Of a stretch of 64,000 bases of DNA, positions 26,298-33,514 are shown piece after piece. The notes below the pieces were generated by a model. That model had not been told where the DNA came from. It worked only from the letters and a program-made list of their open reading frames with translations, and made no database searches. Numbering within the stretch: position 1 is the first letter of the stretch; each line of letters starts with the position of its first letter. A program made the position numbers and the translations under genes. Source of the stretch: Halobacillus_B sp963739045 (GTDB lineage Bacteria > Bacillota > Bacilli > Bacillales > Halobacillaceae); NCBI GenBank assembly GCA_963739045.1, contig CAVTYY010000011.1, positions 1-64,000 of the forward strand, written 5' to 3'.

Positions 26298-26879
26298 ATG
26301 GAATATATAATTTTTGGAGTGATTGCCTATTTATTAGGTTCTATTCCATCGGGGCTGATTGTCGGTAAGATCGGTTACGGAAAGGATATTCGCGAACATG
26401 GAAGCGGTAATCTAGGAGGAACGAATACGTTTCGTGTTCTTGGAATCAAAGCAGGTATGCTCGTCACTAGTGCCGATATATTAAAAGGGACCCTGGCCAC
26501 CCTCCTGCCGCTTCTATTTGGAGCAGATATTATCATACTTATCATAGGATTATTCGCAGTCGTCGGCCATATGTATCCTGTATTTGCAAGGTTTAAAGGA
26601 GGAAAAGCCGTAGCAACTTCTGGGGGCGTTGTCTTAGCCGTCAATCCCATCTTATTCATCATTGCTATCGGCACCTTCTTTCTTATGCTGTATTTAAGTA
26701 AATATGTGTCGCTTGCTTCAATGATTACAGGGATCGTCACTGTAATTGTCACCCTTCTTCAGCAGGAGTATGGATTAACCGTTGTGGTATCTGTAATGAC
26801 TTTATTCGTCATATACCGGCATAGTACCAATATTAAGCGGATCATCAACAAAACGGAGCCGAAAATCACCTGGATGTAA
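26298..26879 (+). CDS. plsY: Glycerol-3-phosphate acyltransferase PlsY
   Basis: Membrane enzyme that acylates glycerol-3-phosphate from acyl-phosphate, the first step of phospholipid synthesis. The 193-residue, five-helix protein has the three conserved motifs: GSIPSGLIVGK, GSGNLGGTNTFRVLG and GHMYPVFARFKGGKAVATSGG. ATG at 26298 is 9 nt after AAGGAG; an in-frame TTG at 26289 overlaps the ribosome site and is rejected. The position beside parE matches B. subtilis plsY (yneS), although a transporter and the GH18 gene have been inserted between. Confidence 0.94.
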   Translation: MEYIIFGVIAYLLGSIPSGLIVGKIGYGKDIREHGSGNLGGTNTFRVLGIKAGMLVTSADILKGTLATLLPLLFGADIIILIIGLFAVVGHMYPVFARFKGGKAVATSGGVVLAVNPILFIIAIGTFFLMLYLSKYVSLASMITGIVTVIVTLLQQEYGLTVVVSVMTLFVIYRHSTNIKRIINKTEPKITWM

Positions 26880-26894
26880 AGGGATAGATCTTCT

Positions 26895-26920
26895 GCCAAT
26901 GACAGGCTGCTGTCATTGGC
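26895..26920 (+). terminator. Terminator of plsY
   Basis: An 11-bp perfect stem (GCCAATGACAG at 26895-26905 with CTGTCATTGGC at 26910-26920) with a 4-nt loop, then TTATTTG. Confidence 0.75.
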
Positions 26921-27007
26921 TTATTTGATGAAAAGAGGGATAAACTCATTCTCTTCAAGACATGCTAAAACATGGCATGTATGTAAGCACATTAGAAAAG
27001 CAATAAA

Positions 27008-27037
27008 TTGTATAAACCCCTCTACATATTGTATACT
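27008..27037 (+). promoter_or_regulatory. SigA-type promoter of folE2
   Basis: TTGTAT (27008-27013), an 18-bp spacer and TATACT (27032-27037). An inverted repeat ACATGC/GCATGT at 26960-26980 lies upstream. No Zur-type palindrome was seen, although folE2 is Zur-controlled in some bacteria. Confidence 0.5.
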
Positions 27038-27072
27038 TTGACGTATAAGAAGGCCTGAAAGGAGACCTTGCT

Positions 27073-28008
27073 ATGAACCAAACTGAATTAAATAACCAAA
27101 AACAATTACCTTCCAAGAAAGAACGCCATAAATTATTCGGCTCTGTAGATCCAGGCCCTAGAACGAAACCCGTAGATAAAGACAAAATGGCAGACCTTCA
27201 AAATTCAAGAAAAGATTTTCTCTTTGATATTGATCTGGTAGGGATTTCTAATGTGAAGCATCCGATCCGAATCCCAAGTCAGCTGACACCTGAAATCCAG
27301 ACCACTATTGGCACCTTTACTTTTGGATCATCCATTAAAAAAGGAAGCAAAGGAACGAACATGAGCCGCTTTACGGAGCAGCTTGATAAATACCACCATG
27401 AAGGATTTGCCATAGATGTCGCAACACTGAAAGACTTCACTGCAGAATTAGCCGGCCGGTTAAAACAGTCAGATGCAAGCGTAGAAGTCAGCTTCCCGTG
27501 GTTTTTCGAACGAAAAGGTCCTTATTCTGACCTGACAGGAATGAACCATGCCGAAGCTTCAATCAGTGTGGATTATCAAGAAGAAACAGGGTATGATGTT
27601 TCAGTTACCCTCACCGGCAAAATTACCACTCTTTGCCCTTGTTCGAAGGAAATAAGTGAATACAGCGCCCACAACCAACGTGGCAATGTGACTATGAAAG
27701 TGAAGTTGACAGATGATTTTAATGAACAAGACATAGATTGGAAAACAGCCCTGCTAGAAGCGGCGGAGAGTAATGCTAGTGCGAGAATTCATCCAGTTCT
27801 AAAACGTCCCGATGAAAAAATGGTCACTGAGCAAGCTTACGAGAATCCGCGTTTCGTTGAAGATATTGTTCGGCTGGTAGCAGCAGATCTTTATGAATAC
27901 GAATTCGTGGAATCCTTTGAGGTTACCTGCAGAAATGAAGAGTCCATTCATCTTCATGATGCTACCGCTGTTTTGAGTTATGATAAAAAAGACGAACGCG
28001 GAGAGTAA
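27073..28008 (+). CDS. folE2: GTP cyclohydrolase FolE2 (type IB)
   Basis: Converts GTP to dihydroneopterin triphosphate, the first step of folate synthesis. The 311-residue protein belongs to the zinc-independent GCYH-IB class: N-terminal KHKLFGSVDPGPR-like region, SFPWFFERKGPYSDLTGMNHAEA and the catalytic cysteine region TTLCPCSKEISEYSAHNQRG. The ATG is preceded by GAAAGGAG. It heads a short plus-strand unit with yidD, only 10 bp downstream. A class IA FolE may exist elsewhere; this enzyme would then be the metal-limitation back-up. Confidence 0.92.
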   Translation: MNQTELNNQKQLPSKKERHKLFGSVDPGPRTKPVDKDKMADLQNSRKDFLFDIDLVGISNVKHPIRIPSQLTPEIQTTIGTFTFGSSIKKGSKGTNMSRFTEQLDKYHHEGFAIDVATLKDFTAELAGRLKQSDASVEVSFPWFFERKGPYSDLTGMNHAEASISVDYQEETGYDVSVTLTGKITTLCPCSKEISEYSAHNQRGNVTMKVKLTDDFNEQDIDWKTALLEAAESNASARIHPVLKRPDEKMVTEQAYENPRFVEDIVRLVAADLYEYEFVESFEVTCRNEESIHLHDATAVLSYDKKDERGE

Positions 28009-28018
28009 GGGATAGACT

Positions 28019-28246
28019 ATGAAATATGTGATGATCGCTATCATCCAGTTTTACCGTAAAGCAATCAGCCCTTTTTTCCCGCCTTCGTGCCGGTTTCAGC
28101 CTACTTGCTCTGCCTATGGATTAGAAGCATTTCAGAGGTTCGGATTTTTCAAAGGCCTCTATTTAACGATCAAACGTATTGGCAAATGTCATCCCTTCCA
28201 TTCAGGAGGATTTGATCCTGTTCCTGAGAAGAAACACAATTCTTAA
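28019..28246 (+). CDS. yidD: Membrane protein insertion efficiency factor YidD
   Basis: A 75-residue amphipathic protein of the YidD family, thought to assist YidC-dependent insertion of inner-membrane proteins. The signature SCRFQPTCSAYGLEAFQRFG, with its paired cysteines, and KRIGKCHPFHSGGFDPVP at the C-terminus are diagnostic. It lies just after folE2 and is followed at once by a terminator, so it probably shares the folE2 transcript. Its usual neighbours (rnpA, yidC) are not here, but unlinked yidD genes are common in Bacillaceae. Confidence 0.92.
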   Translation: MKYVMIAIIQFYRKAISPFFPPSCRFQPTCSAYGLEAFQRFGFFKGLYLTIKRIGKCHPFHSGGFDPVPEKKHNS

Positions 28247-28278
28247 TTCCGGGCGACCACCGTCCGGAATTTTATTTT
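28245..28278 (+). terminator. Terminator of folE2-yidD
   Basis: AATTCCGG (28245-28252) pairs with CCGGAATT (28264-28271), followed by TTTATTTT. The stem begins at the yidD stop codon. Confidence 0.8.
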
Positions 28279-28353
28279 CCTAATCAATCGTTTATCCCTT
28301 GGCGGTTAAAGGGAATACAAAGCAGATACCAAGTACTGAAAGGAGAGAACCTT

Positions 28354-28647
28354 ATGGAATTAAATGTAACGGAAAAAGCAGCCCAGTGGTATGAGAATGA
28401 GTTAGAAATAGAAGATACTTCGCTTCGATTTTATGTGCGTTACGGAGGTTCCGGATTACAGCCTGGATTCTCTCTAGCCATCAAAATAGAACAACCTGAA
28501 AACCCTGTAGCACTGAAGAGAGCAGGATCGATCGATTACTTTATTGAAGAGGAAGACACCTGGTATTTTGACAGTCATTCGCTGACCGTAGATTTTGATG
28601 AAACATGGCAGGAGCCCAATTTTAACTATGAAAAAAATGACAGCTAA
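28354..28647 (+). CDS. yneR: HesB/IscA-like protein (YneR)
   Basis: A 97-residue protein with the HesB/IscA-type fold: N-terminal ELNVTEKAAQWYENEL and FYVRYGGSGLQPGFSLAI. The conserved cysteines of true iron-sulfur carriers are absent; no cysteine is present in the whole chain, so a cluster-assembly role is unlikely by the usual chemistry. It matches the small YneR family, whose B. subtilis member lies in the same neighbourhood. Ribosome site AAAGGAGAG. Function unknown. Confidence 0.85.
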   Translation: MELNVTEKAAQWYENELEIEDTSLRFYVRYGGSGLQPGFSLAIKIEQPENPVALKRAGSIDYFIEEEDTWYFDSHSLTVDFDETWQEPNFNYEKNDS

Positions 28648-28707
28648 AGGTAGAGTGCTATGCCTGCCAATGAAAAGATGGTCGTAAAATAATTTTATTC
28701 ACCAAAA

Positions 28708-28743
28708 AACCCGAACCTTTGATTTACATTGGTTCGGGTTTTC
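28708..28743 (+). terminator. Terminator of yneR
   Basis: AACCCGAACC (28708-28717) pairs with GGTTCGGGTT (28731-28740), followed by TTT. 28744-28861 holds nothing else beyond a small GAAACA/TGTTTC hairpin. Confidence 0.8.
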
Positions 28744-28861
28744 TGAGTTTTAATATAACAGGAAACAAGCTGTTTCTCAGGCTGTCCTATTATTTAATAA
28801 GGATGTCAGCTTTTTCAGCGAGGCAGACTGGTTTATCTGTCCATAGGTTCAGACACATGGA

Positions 28862-29173
28862 TCAGACTTTTTTATTTAAAGAAAACCTTTCAATTTGATC
28901 CCATTGGTTCTCTTTTTTTAATATATCAACCTGGCGAGGGCCAAATAAGTCAAAATGAGGAAAATGGGGATCGTTATGGATCCAGTTCGGTTCTAACCCG
29001 TAGGTTCTTCCCCAGTCCGTCAGCTTTTTAAGATCGGCACAGCCTACCTTCGTCACTGTATCACAGCCGGGGAAGCGGTCATCAATCCAGAAATGGGTCA
29101 AGAAAGCAATTTCACCTTCTTTTACGCTTCTCTTCCACCTGACAAGTTCTTCTCTTTTTAGTCCAAATGCCAT
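28862..29173 (-). CDS. yneQ: Conserved protein YneQ
   Basis: A 103-residue soluble protein of unknown function matching the Bacillaceae YneQ family by size, context (yneP-yneQ-yneR order kept) and sequence style: VRWKRSVKEGEIAFLTHFWIDDRF, then VGCADLKKLTDWGRTYGL. It has two cysteines and many aromatic residues. Its ATG overlaps the yneP stop codon in TAATG, showing translational coupling with the thioesterase. No catalytic motif recognised. Confidence 0.82.
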   Translation of the reverse strand: MAFGLKREELVRWKRSVKEGEIAFLTHFWIDDRFPGCDTVTKVGCADLKKLTDWGRTYGLEPNWIHNDPHFPHFDLFGPRQVDILKKENQWDQIERFSLNKKV

Positions 29174-29601
29174 TATTGATCAGACTCCATAGCATTTAAA
29201 TACGCCTTATGCCAATCGGGGAAGCTTCTTCGGATGGAGACCGGCCGGAAAGATTCCTTCTTGACGATCACATGCTGCGTCTGACCTGTCACAGCAATAT
29301 CTCCGGATTCGTGAACCACTTTGTACCCATACGTAATTCGAAGTCCGTCATAAGCCTCTACCCAAGTGAGAACGTGGACATCTTCCCCATACCTGACCGG
29401 TGTTTTATATTGAATATTAGCATCCACTACCGGTGAAACGACGCCCTGATTTTCTATCTCATAATATTTAAATCCCAGGCCTTCAATAAAATCAGTCCTG
29501 CCCATTTCAAACCACACTAAATAATTCGCATGATAAACCACACCCATCATATCTGTTTCCTGATACCTTACTTTTATAGGGGTTTCTGTCACTTTCATCA
29601 T
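29173..29601 (-). CDS. yneP: 4HBT-family acyl-CoA thioesterase (YneP)
   Basis: Hot-dog-fold thioesterase of about 142 residues, predicted to hydrolyse short acyl-CoAs. Signature YQETDMMGVVYHANYLVWFEMGRTDF contains the catalytic aspartate of the 4-hydroxybenzoyl-CoA thioesterase/YbgC group. The start MMKVTETP at 29601 uses GGGAG; it shares its first A with the stop codon of the upstream AAA+ gene (TAATG), and its own stop overlaps yneQ the same way. AAA+-yneP-yneQ is therefore a tightly coupled three-gene operon. Confidence 0.88.
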   Translation of the reverse strand: MMKVTETPIKVRYQETDMMGVVYHANYLVWFEMGRTDFIEGLGFKYYEIENQGVVSPVVDANIQYKTPVRYGEDVHVLTWVEAYDGLRITYGYKVVHESGDIAVTGQTQHVIVKKESFRPVSIRRSFPDWHKAYLNAMESDQ

Positions 29602-31859
29602 TAGCGCTCCCTTCTTAAAGCGTGCCACGCCTTCTCCACGTCCGTTTCGATCAGCTGGTTCATGTCGTCCACTTCGTTTGAGACTACTCGAATGGACTGA
29701 TACTGGATTGCCTCATTCACTAAATTATCGACGAATCGTCCGTTTCCTCGAATTCGATGCTCTTTAAATTCGCCGAACAAGAAGTCTTGGCTTGCTTCAT
29801 TTAATTGATAGCCGTATTTTTCAGATTGGTAATGGGTCATAGCTAAGAGTTCCTCTTCATTATAATCAGGAAAATAAAAATATTTTTTAAACCTGGAGGC
29901 AAGTCCCGGATTACTTTCGACTAGCTGTTCCATTTCATACTGGTAGCCTGCTAATATGATGACTAAATTTTCATTGTGCTTCGTCATTTCATCTACCAGG
30001 GTTTCAATCGCCTCTCTGCCAAAATCATCCCTACCCCCATTATAAAGGGAATAGGCTTCATCAATAAATAACACTCCGCCAAGCGCTTCACGAATTTTCC
30101 GCTTCGTTTTAATCGCCGTTTGACCGACATAACCAGCGACAAGGTCACTTCTTGACACGACCACCATATGGCCCCGCTTTAATAAACCGCAATTCTTCAG
30201 TACATCAGAATATATCGAGGCTACGGTAGTCTTTCCAGTTCCCGGATTACCTGAAAAAATAGAATGCAGCTGGATAGGAACAACAGGATATCCTGCTTCT
30301 TTCCTTGCTTGCTGGGCTCTTACAAATGAAGAAAGTTTCTTCACTTCTGATTTTACATTTCCTAAGCCAATCAGCTCATCCAGCCTTTCCATCGGTGTGT
30401 GGTCTGATAATTCGGCTTCTGCTTCCCAATTCACATCCTGCTGATCGATCCTCATATGGTCCAGCCAGTGATGTTTATCTCTTTCAGCTTCTGAAGCTCC
30501 TTTATGAAAAATCGTTTTCATGACCAGGTTTTTCACAGTGCGTGCATTGCCAAATGAATCATCCACTCTTTCTTTGTCAATTAACGTTGAAAAATCATTA
30601 ATCGCTTGTTTGGTGAAAAAGAAATCATTCTCTATAGCTGTTTGTTCAGCAATCGTAATGAGCTCATCCATTCCATAATCAGGAAGCTCAATATGATTTT
30701 GTTCAGGAAAACGGCTCCGCAGCCCCGGGTTGGACCAAAGAAACTGGCGCATTTCCTCAGGATAACCTGCCAGAATTACTGCGAATTTCCCGCCAAATTC
30801 TTTACTAGTCATCGCTGAAACGAGTGTATCAATAACTGCCTGGCCATAATCGCTCCCTGTTTGTCCATCTCTTCTCAAGCTGTAGGCTTCATCTATAAAA
30901 AGGACACCGCCAATCGCTTGTTTAACGTAGTCCATCGTATTTTCTTCACTCTGCCCTACGTAGGATCCGACCAAATGGGAACGGTTTACTTCCACCACCT
31001 CTTTAGTATCTAAAATACCGAGTTCATAGTAGATATCCGCTAATAAACGGGCCATCGTGGTCTTTCCCGTCCCGGGATTTCCCGTCATTATCATATGAAG
31101 ACCAGGTTCATCTACCATAGAAAAACCGAAATTTCTGCGCTGCTGCTGATACTTCAGAAAATGGTAGTATCGCGTAATATAAGTTTTCACATCGGTAAGA
31201 CCGACCATCTGTTCAAAGGCTTCTAAAGGATTTTCCCGTGCACTTTCTGTTAAAAAAGACGGCAGACGTTTGTATAATTCATCTTGCGAATCGGATAAGC
31301 GCCTGGCCTTTTCATTTATTTCTTTTACCGGAACAAGAATTCTTCTTTTTTCAATTGTTGAAATTGCATTTTCCATAACTGCTTGCAAATCCGTTAATTG
31401 TTCATAAACCTCTTTATAGATCCGCAATCTGCTGGAAGTTTCCATTACTGCCTTTTCAGCCAGGCTGTTGTCCCACTGCTCCTTCAGTTTAAGAAGGTCT
31501 TGATGAATGGAACGTGCTTTCTTAGCTTTCGCTGAATCATGGTCAGTTTCATGCATGACCCATTGTTCAATAGGTGTATTCTTTAGTAAAGTATAAGCCT
31601 GCATGAGCTGCTTAGATTCATAGATTTCGTTAACTACTGTATGGTTATCATTCATTACTCTTGCCTCATCAATAAACTGATCAGATAGGGAATCTTGATC
31701 AGGGTGACGCTTAATTCGGTGATAGGCAAGGGATGCATATAAAAGAGCTTTCAATTCTTTATCATTAATCTCGGAGTCATTTAAATAACGCAGCGCTTCC
31801 ACTTCGGATATCGGCGGTGCTTCCTCCAAGCTGTTCCATTCCTTAATAAAATCCATCAT
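29601..31859 (-). CDS. Tandem CbxX/SpoVK-like AAA+ ATPase
   Basis: A 752-residue protein with two complete CbxX/CfqX-type AAA+ modules after a helical N-terminal region of about 210 residues. Module 1: Walker A GNPGTGKTT (260-268), Walker B GGVLFIDEAYSL (about 317-328), GSYVGQSEE pore-type loop. Module 2: Walker A GNPGTGKTT (537-545), Walker B GGVLFIDEAYSL (about 594-605), GYVGQTA loop. Each has the second region SNPGLRSRF or SNPGLASRF with the arginine finger. SpoVK, also in this window at 49556, has one such module. Relatives include EccA of type VII secretion and the CbbX activase. Client unknown; it is translationally coupled to yneP-yneQ. No counterpart is recalled at this spot in B. subtilis. 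Confidence 0.85.
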   Translation of the reverse strand: MMDFIKEWNSLEEAPPISEVEALRYLNDSEINDKELKALLYASLAYHRIKRHPDQDSLSDQFIDEARVMNDNHTVVNEIYESKQLMQAYTLLKNTPIEQWVMHETDHDSAKAKKARSIHQDLLKLKEQWDNSLAEKAVMETSSRLRIYKEVYEQLTDLQAVMENAISTIEKRRILVPVKEINEKARRLSDSQDELYKRLPSFLTESARENPLEAFEQMVGLTDVKTYITRYYHFLKYQQQRRNFGFSMVDEPGLHMIMTGNPGTGKTTMARLLADIYYELGILDTKEVVEVNRSHLVGSYVGQSEENTMDYVKQAIGGVLFIDEAYSLRRDGQTGSDYGQAVIDTLVSAMTSKEFGGKFAVILAGYPEEMRQFLWSNPGLRSRFPEQNHIELPDYGMDELITIAEQTAIENDFFFTKQAINDFSTLIDKERVDDSFGNARTVKNLVMKTIFHKGASEAERDKHHWLDHMRIDQQDVNWEAEAELSDHTPMERLDELIGLGNVKSEVKKLSSFVRAQQARKEAGYPVVPIQLHSIFSGNPGTGKTTVASIYSDVLKNCGLLKRGHMVVVSRSDLVAGYVGQTAIKTKRKIREALGGVLFIDEAYSLYNGGRDDFGREAIETLVDEMTKHNENLVIILAGYQYEMEQLVESNPGLASRFKKYFYFPDYNEEELLAMTHYQSEKYGYQLNEASQDFLFGEFKEHRIRGNGRFVDNLVNEAIQYQSIRVVSNEVDDMNQLIETDVEKAWHALRRER

Positions 31860-31969
31860 CGCGTCCTCACGTCCTTCCTATCAACGTTTCCCATTTTATC
31901 ATAATCCGTTTTATATGTAGAAGAACAAGCCCTGAACAAAAGTATATGCGCCCGGAAGACAAGACTAGG

Positions 31970-32110
31970 ATAAACACAGCGGCAGCGTGGTTCGCTCTTT
32001 ATTCCCGCAGGTAGAAACGTTGTCTGCATACTAAGACTCCTACGGGACCCCCACGAACGGAGGACTCTGCACGAAAATGGTCTGCTCTCTGAGGAAAGTT
32101 ATGTCTGACG
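31970..32110. repeat. Possible degenerate intergenic repeat of Bacillaceae
   Basis: The stretch around CTCCTACGGGACCCCCACG and CCCGCAGG resembles, from memory, the dispersed GC-rich repeats with CTCCTGCGGGA cores found in halophilic Bacillus genomes. This copy is imperfect and carries no gene. It fills the 360-bp gap upstream of the tandem AAA+ gene, whose promoter was not located. Confidence 0.35.
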
Positions 32111-32151
32111 AGTGGATTTGCCAAACAATGCCTTCATTTATTGTAAAATAA

Positions 32152-32193
32152 AGCAAACCTAAACCCTATAAAAGTTAAGGGTCCGGGTTTGCT
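32152..32193 (-). terminator. Terminator after the tlp locus
   Basis: AGCAAACC (32152-32159) pairs with GGTTTGCT (32186-32193), with further inner pairing ACCCT/AGGGT. On the minus strand it is followed by TTATTTTA. Confidence 0.65.
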
Positions 32194-32224
32194 TTTGAAT
32201 GGAATTCTTTCATCCCATCCTTTT

Positions 32225-32457
32225 CTATCTATTATCGATTTTATAGATTTTTTGCTTCATCTTTGATTTCTGACGCATACCCTCGATGGATTGTTCGCGT
32301 CGTTCGTTCTTTTCTTTAATTTGCTGTTGCCCAGTTTCATTTGCAAACTCCAGTGATTGATGAGAAGCTTCGATATTTTCAATGGCATTCGTTATGTTCT
32401 CCTGTAAACGGTCAACATTATCCTTCGGTTGTCTGGTTTTGGCATATTACGACTCAT
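32225..32457 (-). pseudogene. tlp: Small acid-soluble spore protein Tlp, frameshifted
   Basis: The minus strand begins MSRNMPKPDNR after a GAGG ribosome site (ATG at 32457). One base is then missing near CGAAGGAT. In the next frame the text continues KDNVDRLQENITNAIENIEA, then KEKNERREQSIEGMRQK, ending at 32225. Joined, this gives about 77 residues closely matching Tlp, a thioredoxin-like spore protein made in the forespore (B. subtilis Tlp is 83 residues, located between yneN and yneP as here). Total length 233 nt equals 78 codons minus one base, so a single-base deletion explains the break. It may be a real mutation or a sequencing error. Confidence 0.8.
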
Positions 32458-32540
32458 TAAAATCCTCGTTTAAAAATCGATTCGGACTTGCAGGAATTCC
32501 TCCCTTACGTTTCCCAATGAAAAAACCCCTGTACAAAAAA

Positions 32541-32574
32541 AACAAATTCCATCTTTTTTAGGATGGAATTTGTT
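32541..32574 (-). terminator. Terminator overlapping the 3' end of the FbpB-like gene
   Basis: AACAAATTCCATC (32541-32553) pairs with GATGGAATTTGTT (32562-32574), 13 bp, followed by a T-run on the minus strand. One arm encodes the last residues (QIPS) of the gene. Confidence 0.8.
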
Positions 32575-32701
32575 CTAATCTGTCCTTATGGCGCTTTTCT
32601 ATGCGGTCATCAATCTCGTCTAATAATTTTTGGTCTTCTTCTATACTTCTAATGTTAGCCTGAACACGCTCATTAAATGTTAAGGATTGCCTTTTTCTCA
32701 T
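32558..32701 (-). CDS. FbpB-like small basic protein
   Basis: A 47-residue protein starting MRKRQSLTFNERVQANI and rich in charged helix (EEDQKLLDEIDDRIEKRHKDR). It resembles the Fur-regulated basic proteins (FbpB/FbpC), small proteins that in B. subtilis work with the iron-sparing small RNA FsrA. Start at 32701 is preceded by GGAGAG; the longer frame to 32746 lacks support. A Fur-like palindrome lies just upstream. It sits between yneN and tlp, an unexpected place. Assignment rests on the short N-terminal pattern, so it is tentative. Confidence 0.6.
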   Translation of the reverse strand: MRKRQSLTFNERVQANIRSIEEDQKLLDEIDDRIEKRHKDRLEQIPS

Positions 32702-32719
32702 GGGAATCTCTCCTTTTAA

Positions 32720-32734
32720 GAATAAGCATTCCCA
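32720..32734 (-). promoter_or_regulatory. Candidate Fur box upstream of the FbpB-like gene
   Basis: On the minus strand TGGGAATGCTTATTC matches the 7-1-7 Fur pattern TGATAAT-N-ATTATCA at 9 of 14 positions. It lies 19 bp before the start codon, where binding would block expression. Confidence 0.35.
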
Positions 32735-32753
32735 AGAGATAAGCAAAATATTC

Positions 32754-33356
32754 CTATTCCAGTGATTCCTTCATTTTGACCATAAAATCATAAGTCATCG
32801 GGCCGACTTTTTTGGGCTGCTGGATCCTTCCATCCCTGCCAATAAAATAAGTAGTCGGAATTGTAAGCGCCTGGTAAAGATCATTGACTTTTAGTTCTTT
32901 ATCTAAAACGACTGGAAAATGATAATTGTGGCCGTTCATATATTTGTTTACCTCTGAGACATCTTTCTCGCTTCCTGTGGCGTTGACCGCTACAATCTCA
33001 ACCTCATCTCCGAAGTCTTGATAGAACTTTTCCAGCTCCGGCATTTCTTCCTGACAAGGGGGACACCAGGTCGCCCAGAAATTCAGAAAAACCTTTTTCC
33101 CTTTTAAGTCAGCTAAAGTTAAGAGGTCTCCGCTTAAAGTTTCCAAAGAGAAATCAGGTGCTTTTTCCCCTGTTTTAAGCTCTTTCGGGGCGTTAGGAGC
33201 GACCATCATCGTTCCATCCTGATTCGACTCGGAGTTGGATGTTTCCGCAGCTGCTTCTTCTTTTCTCTGCTGGTCTTTTTTATGGTCAGCTACAGTTACC
33301 ACAAGCATTCCAATTAAGACGAGTATCACTACACCTGCTACGACCTTCTTGACAAT
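32754..33356 (-). CDS. yneN: Membrane-anchored thiol-disulfide oxidoreductase (YneN, ResA-like)
   Basis: Thioredoxin-fold protein with one N-terminal membrane anchor, facing outside. The active site is CPPC in NFWATWCPPCQEEMPELEKF; the redoxin domain runs from about residue 60 to the end. It probably reduces disulfides for cytochrome c maturation with CcdA, encoded 5 kb away. The start is unusual: the ribosome site AAAGGGG (33367-33373) points to ATT at 33356, giving the positive-inside lead IVKKVVAGVV before the membrane segment. The first canonical codon is GTG at 33329, without a ribosome site and after the lysines. About 191-200 residues. Confidence 0.82.
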   Translation of the reverse strand: MVKKVVAGVVILVLIGMLVVTVADHKKDQQRKEEAAAETSNSESNQDGTMMVAPNAPKELKTGEKAPDFSLETLSGDLLTLADLKGKKVFLNFWATWCPPCQEEMPELEKFYQDFGDEVEIVAVNATGSEKDVSEVNKYMNGHNYHFPVVLDKELKVNDLYQALTIPTTYFIGRDGRIQQPKKVGPMTYDFMVKMKESLE

Positions 33357-33474
33357 GATTTACTCGCCCCTTTCTTTAATAAGCTCTTCAAAAATATGTA
33401 CAAGGTTTATATAGGATAGTCTATGTTTTACTTTATATAATAAAACACGCTTTTGTAAAGAAAAGCGTGAAAAA

Positions 33475-33506
33475 AAATAAAAAACCGCCATGAAAGGCGG
33501 TTTTTT
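33475..33506 (-). terminator. Terminator of citB
   Basis: ACCGCC (33484-33489) pairs with GGCGGT (33496-33501), flanked by A and T runs on both sides; on the minus strand a long T-run follows. 33357-33474 holds no gene. Confidence 0.85.
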
Positions 33507-33514
33507 AATCATAT

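Noticed and set aside
26960..26980. ACATGC/GCATGT inverted repeat as a Zur or riboswitch element for folE2
   Set aside because: It does not match the Zur consensus and is too short for a riboswitch; kept only as a note on the promoter.
29601..31859. Tandem AAA+ protein as part of a type VII secretion (EccA) system
   Set aside because: No EssC/EccC, WXG100 or other secretion gene occurs in the window, so only the subfamily resemblance remains.
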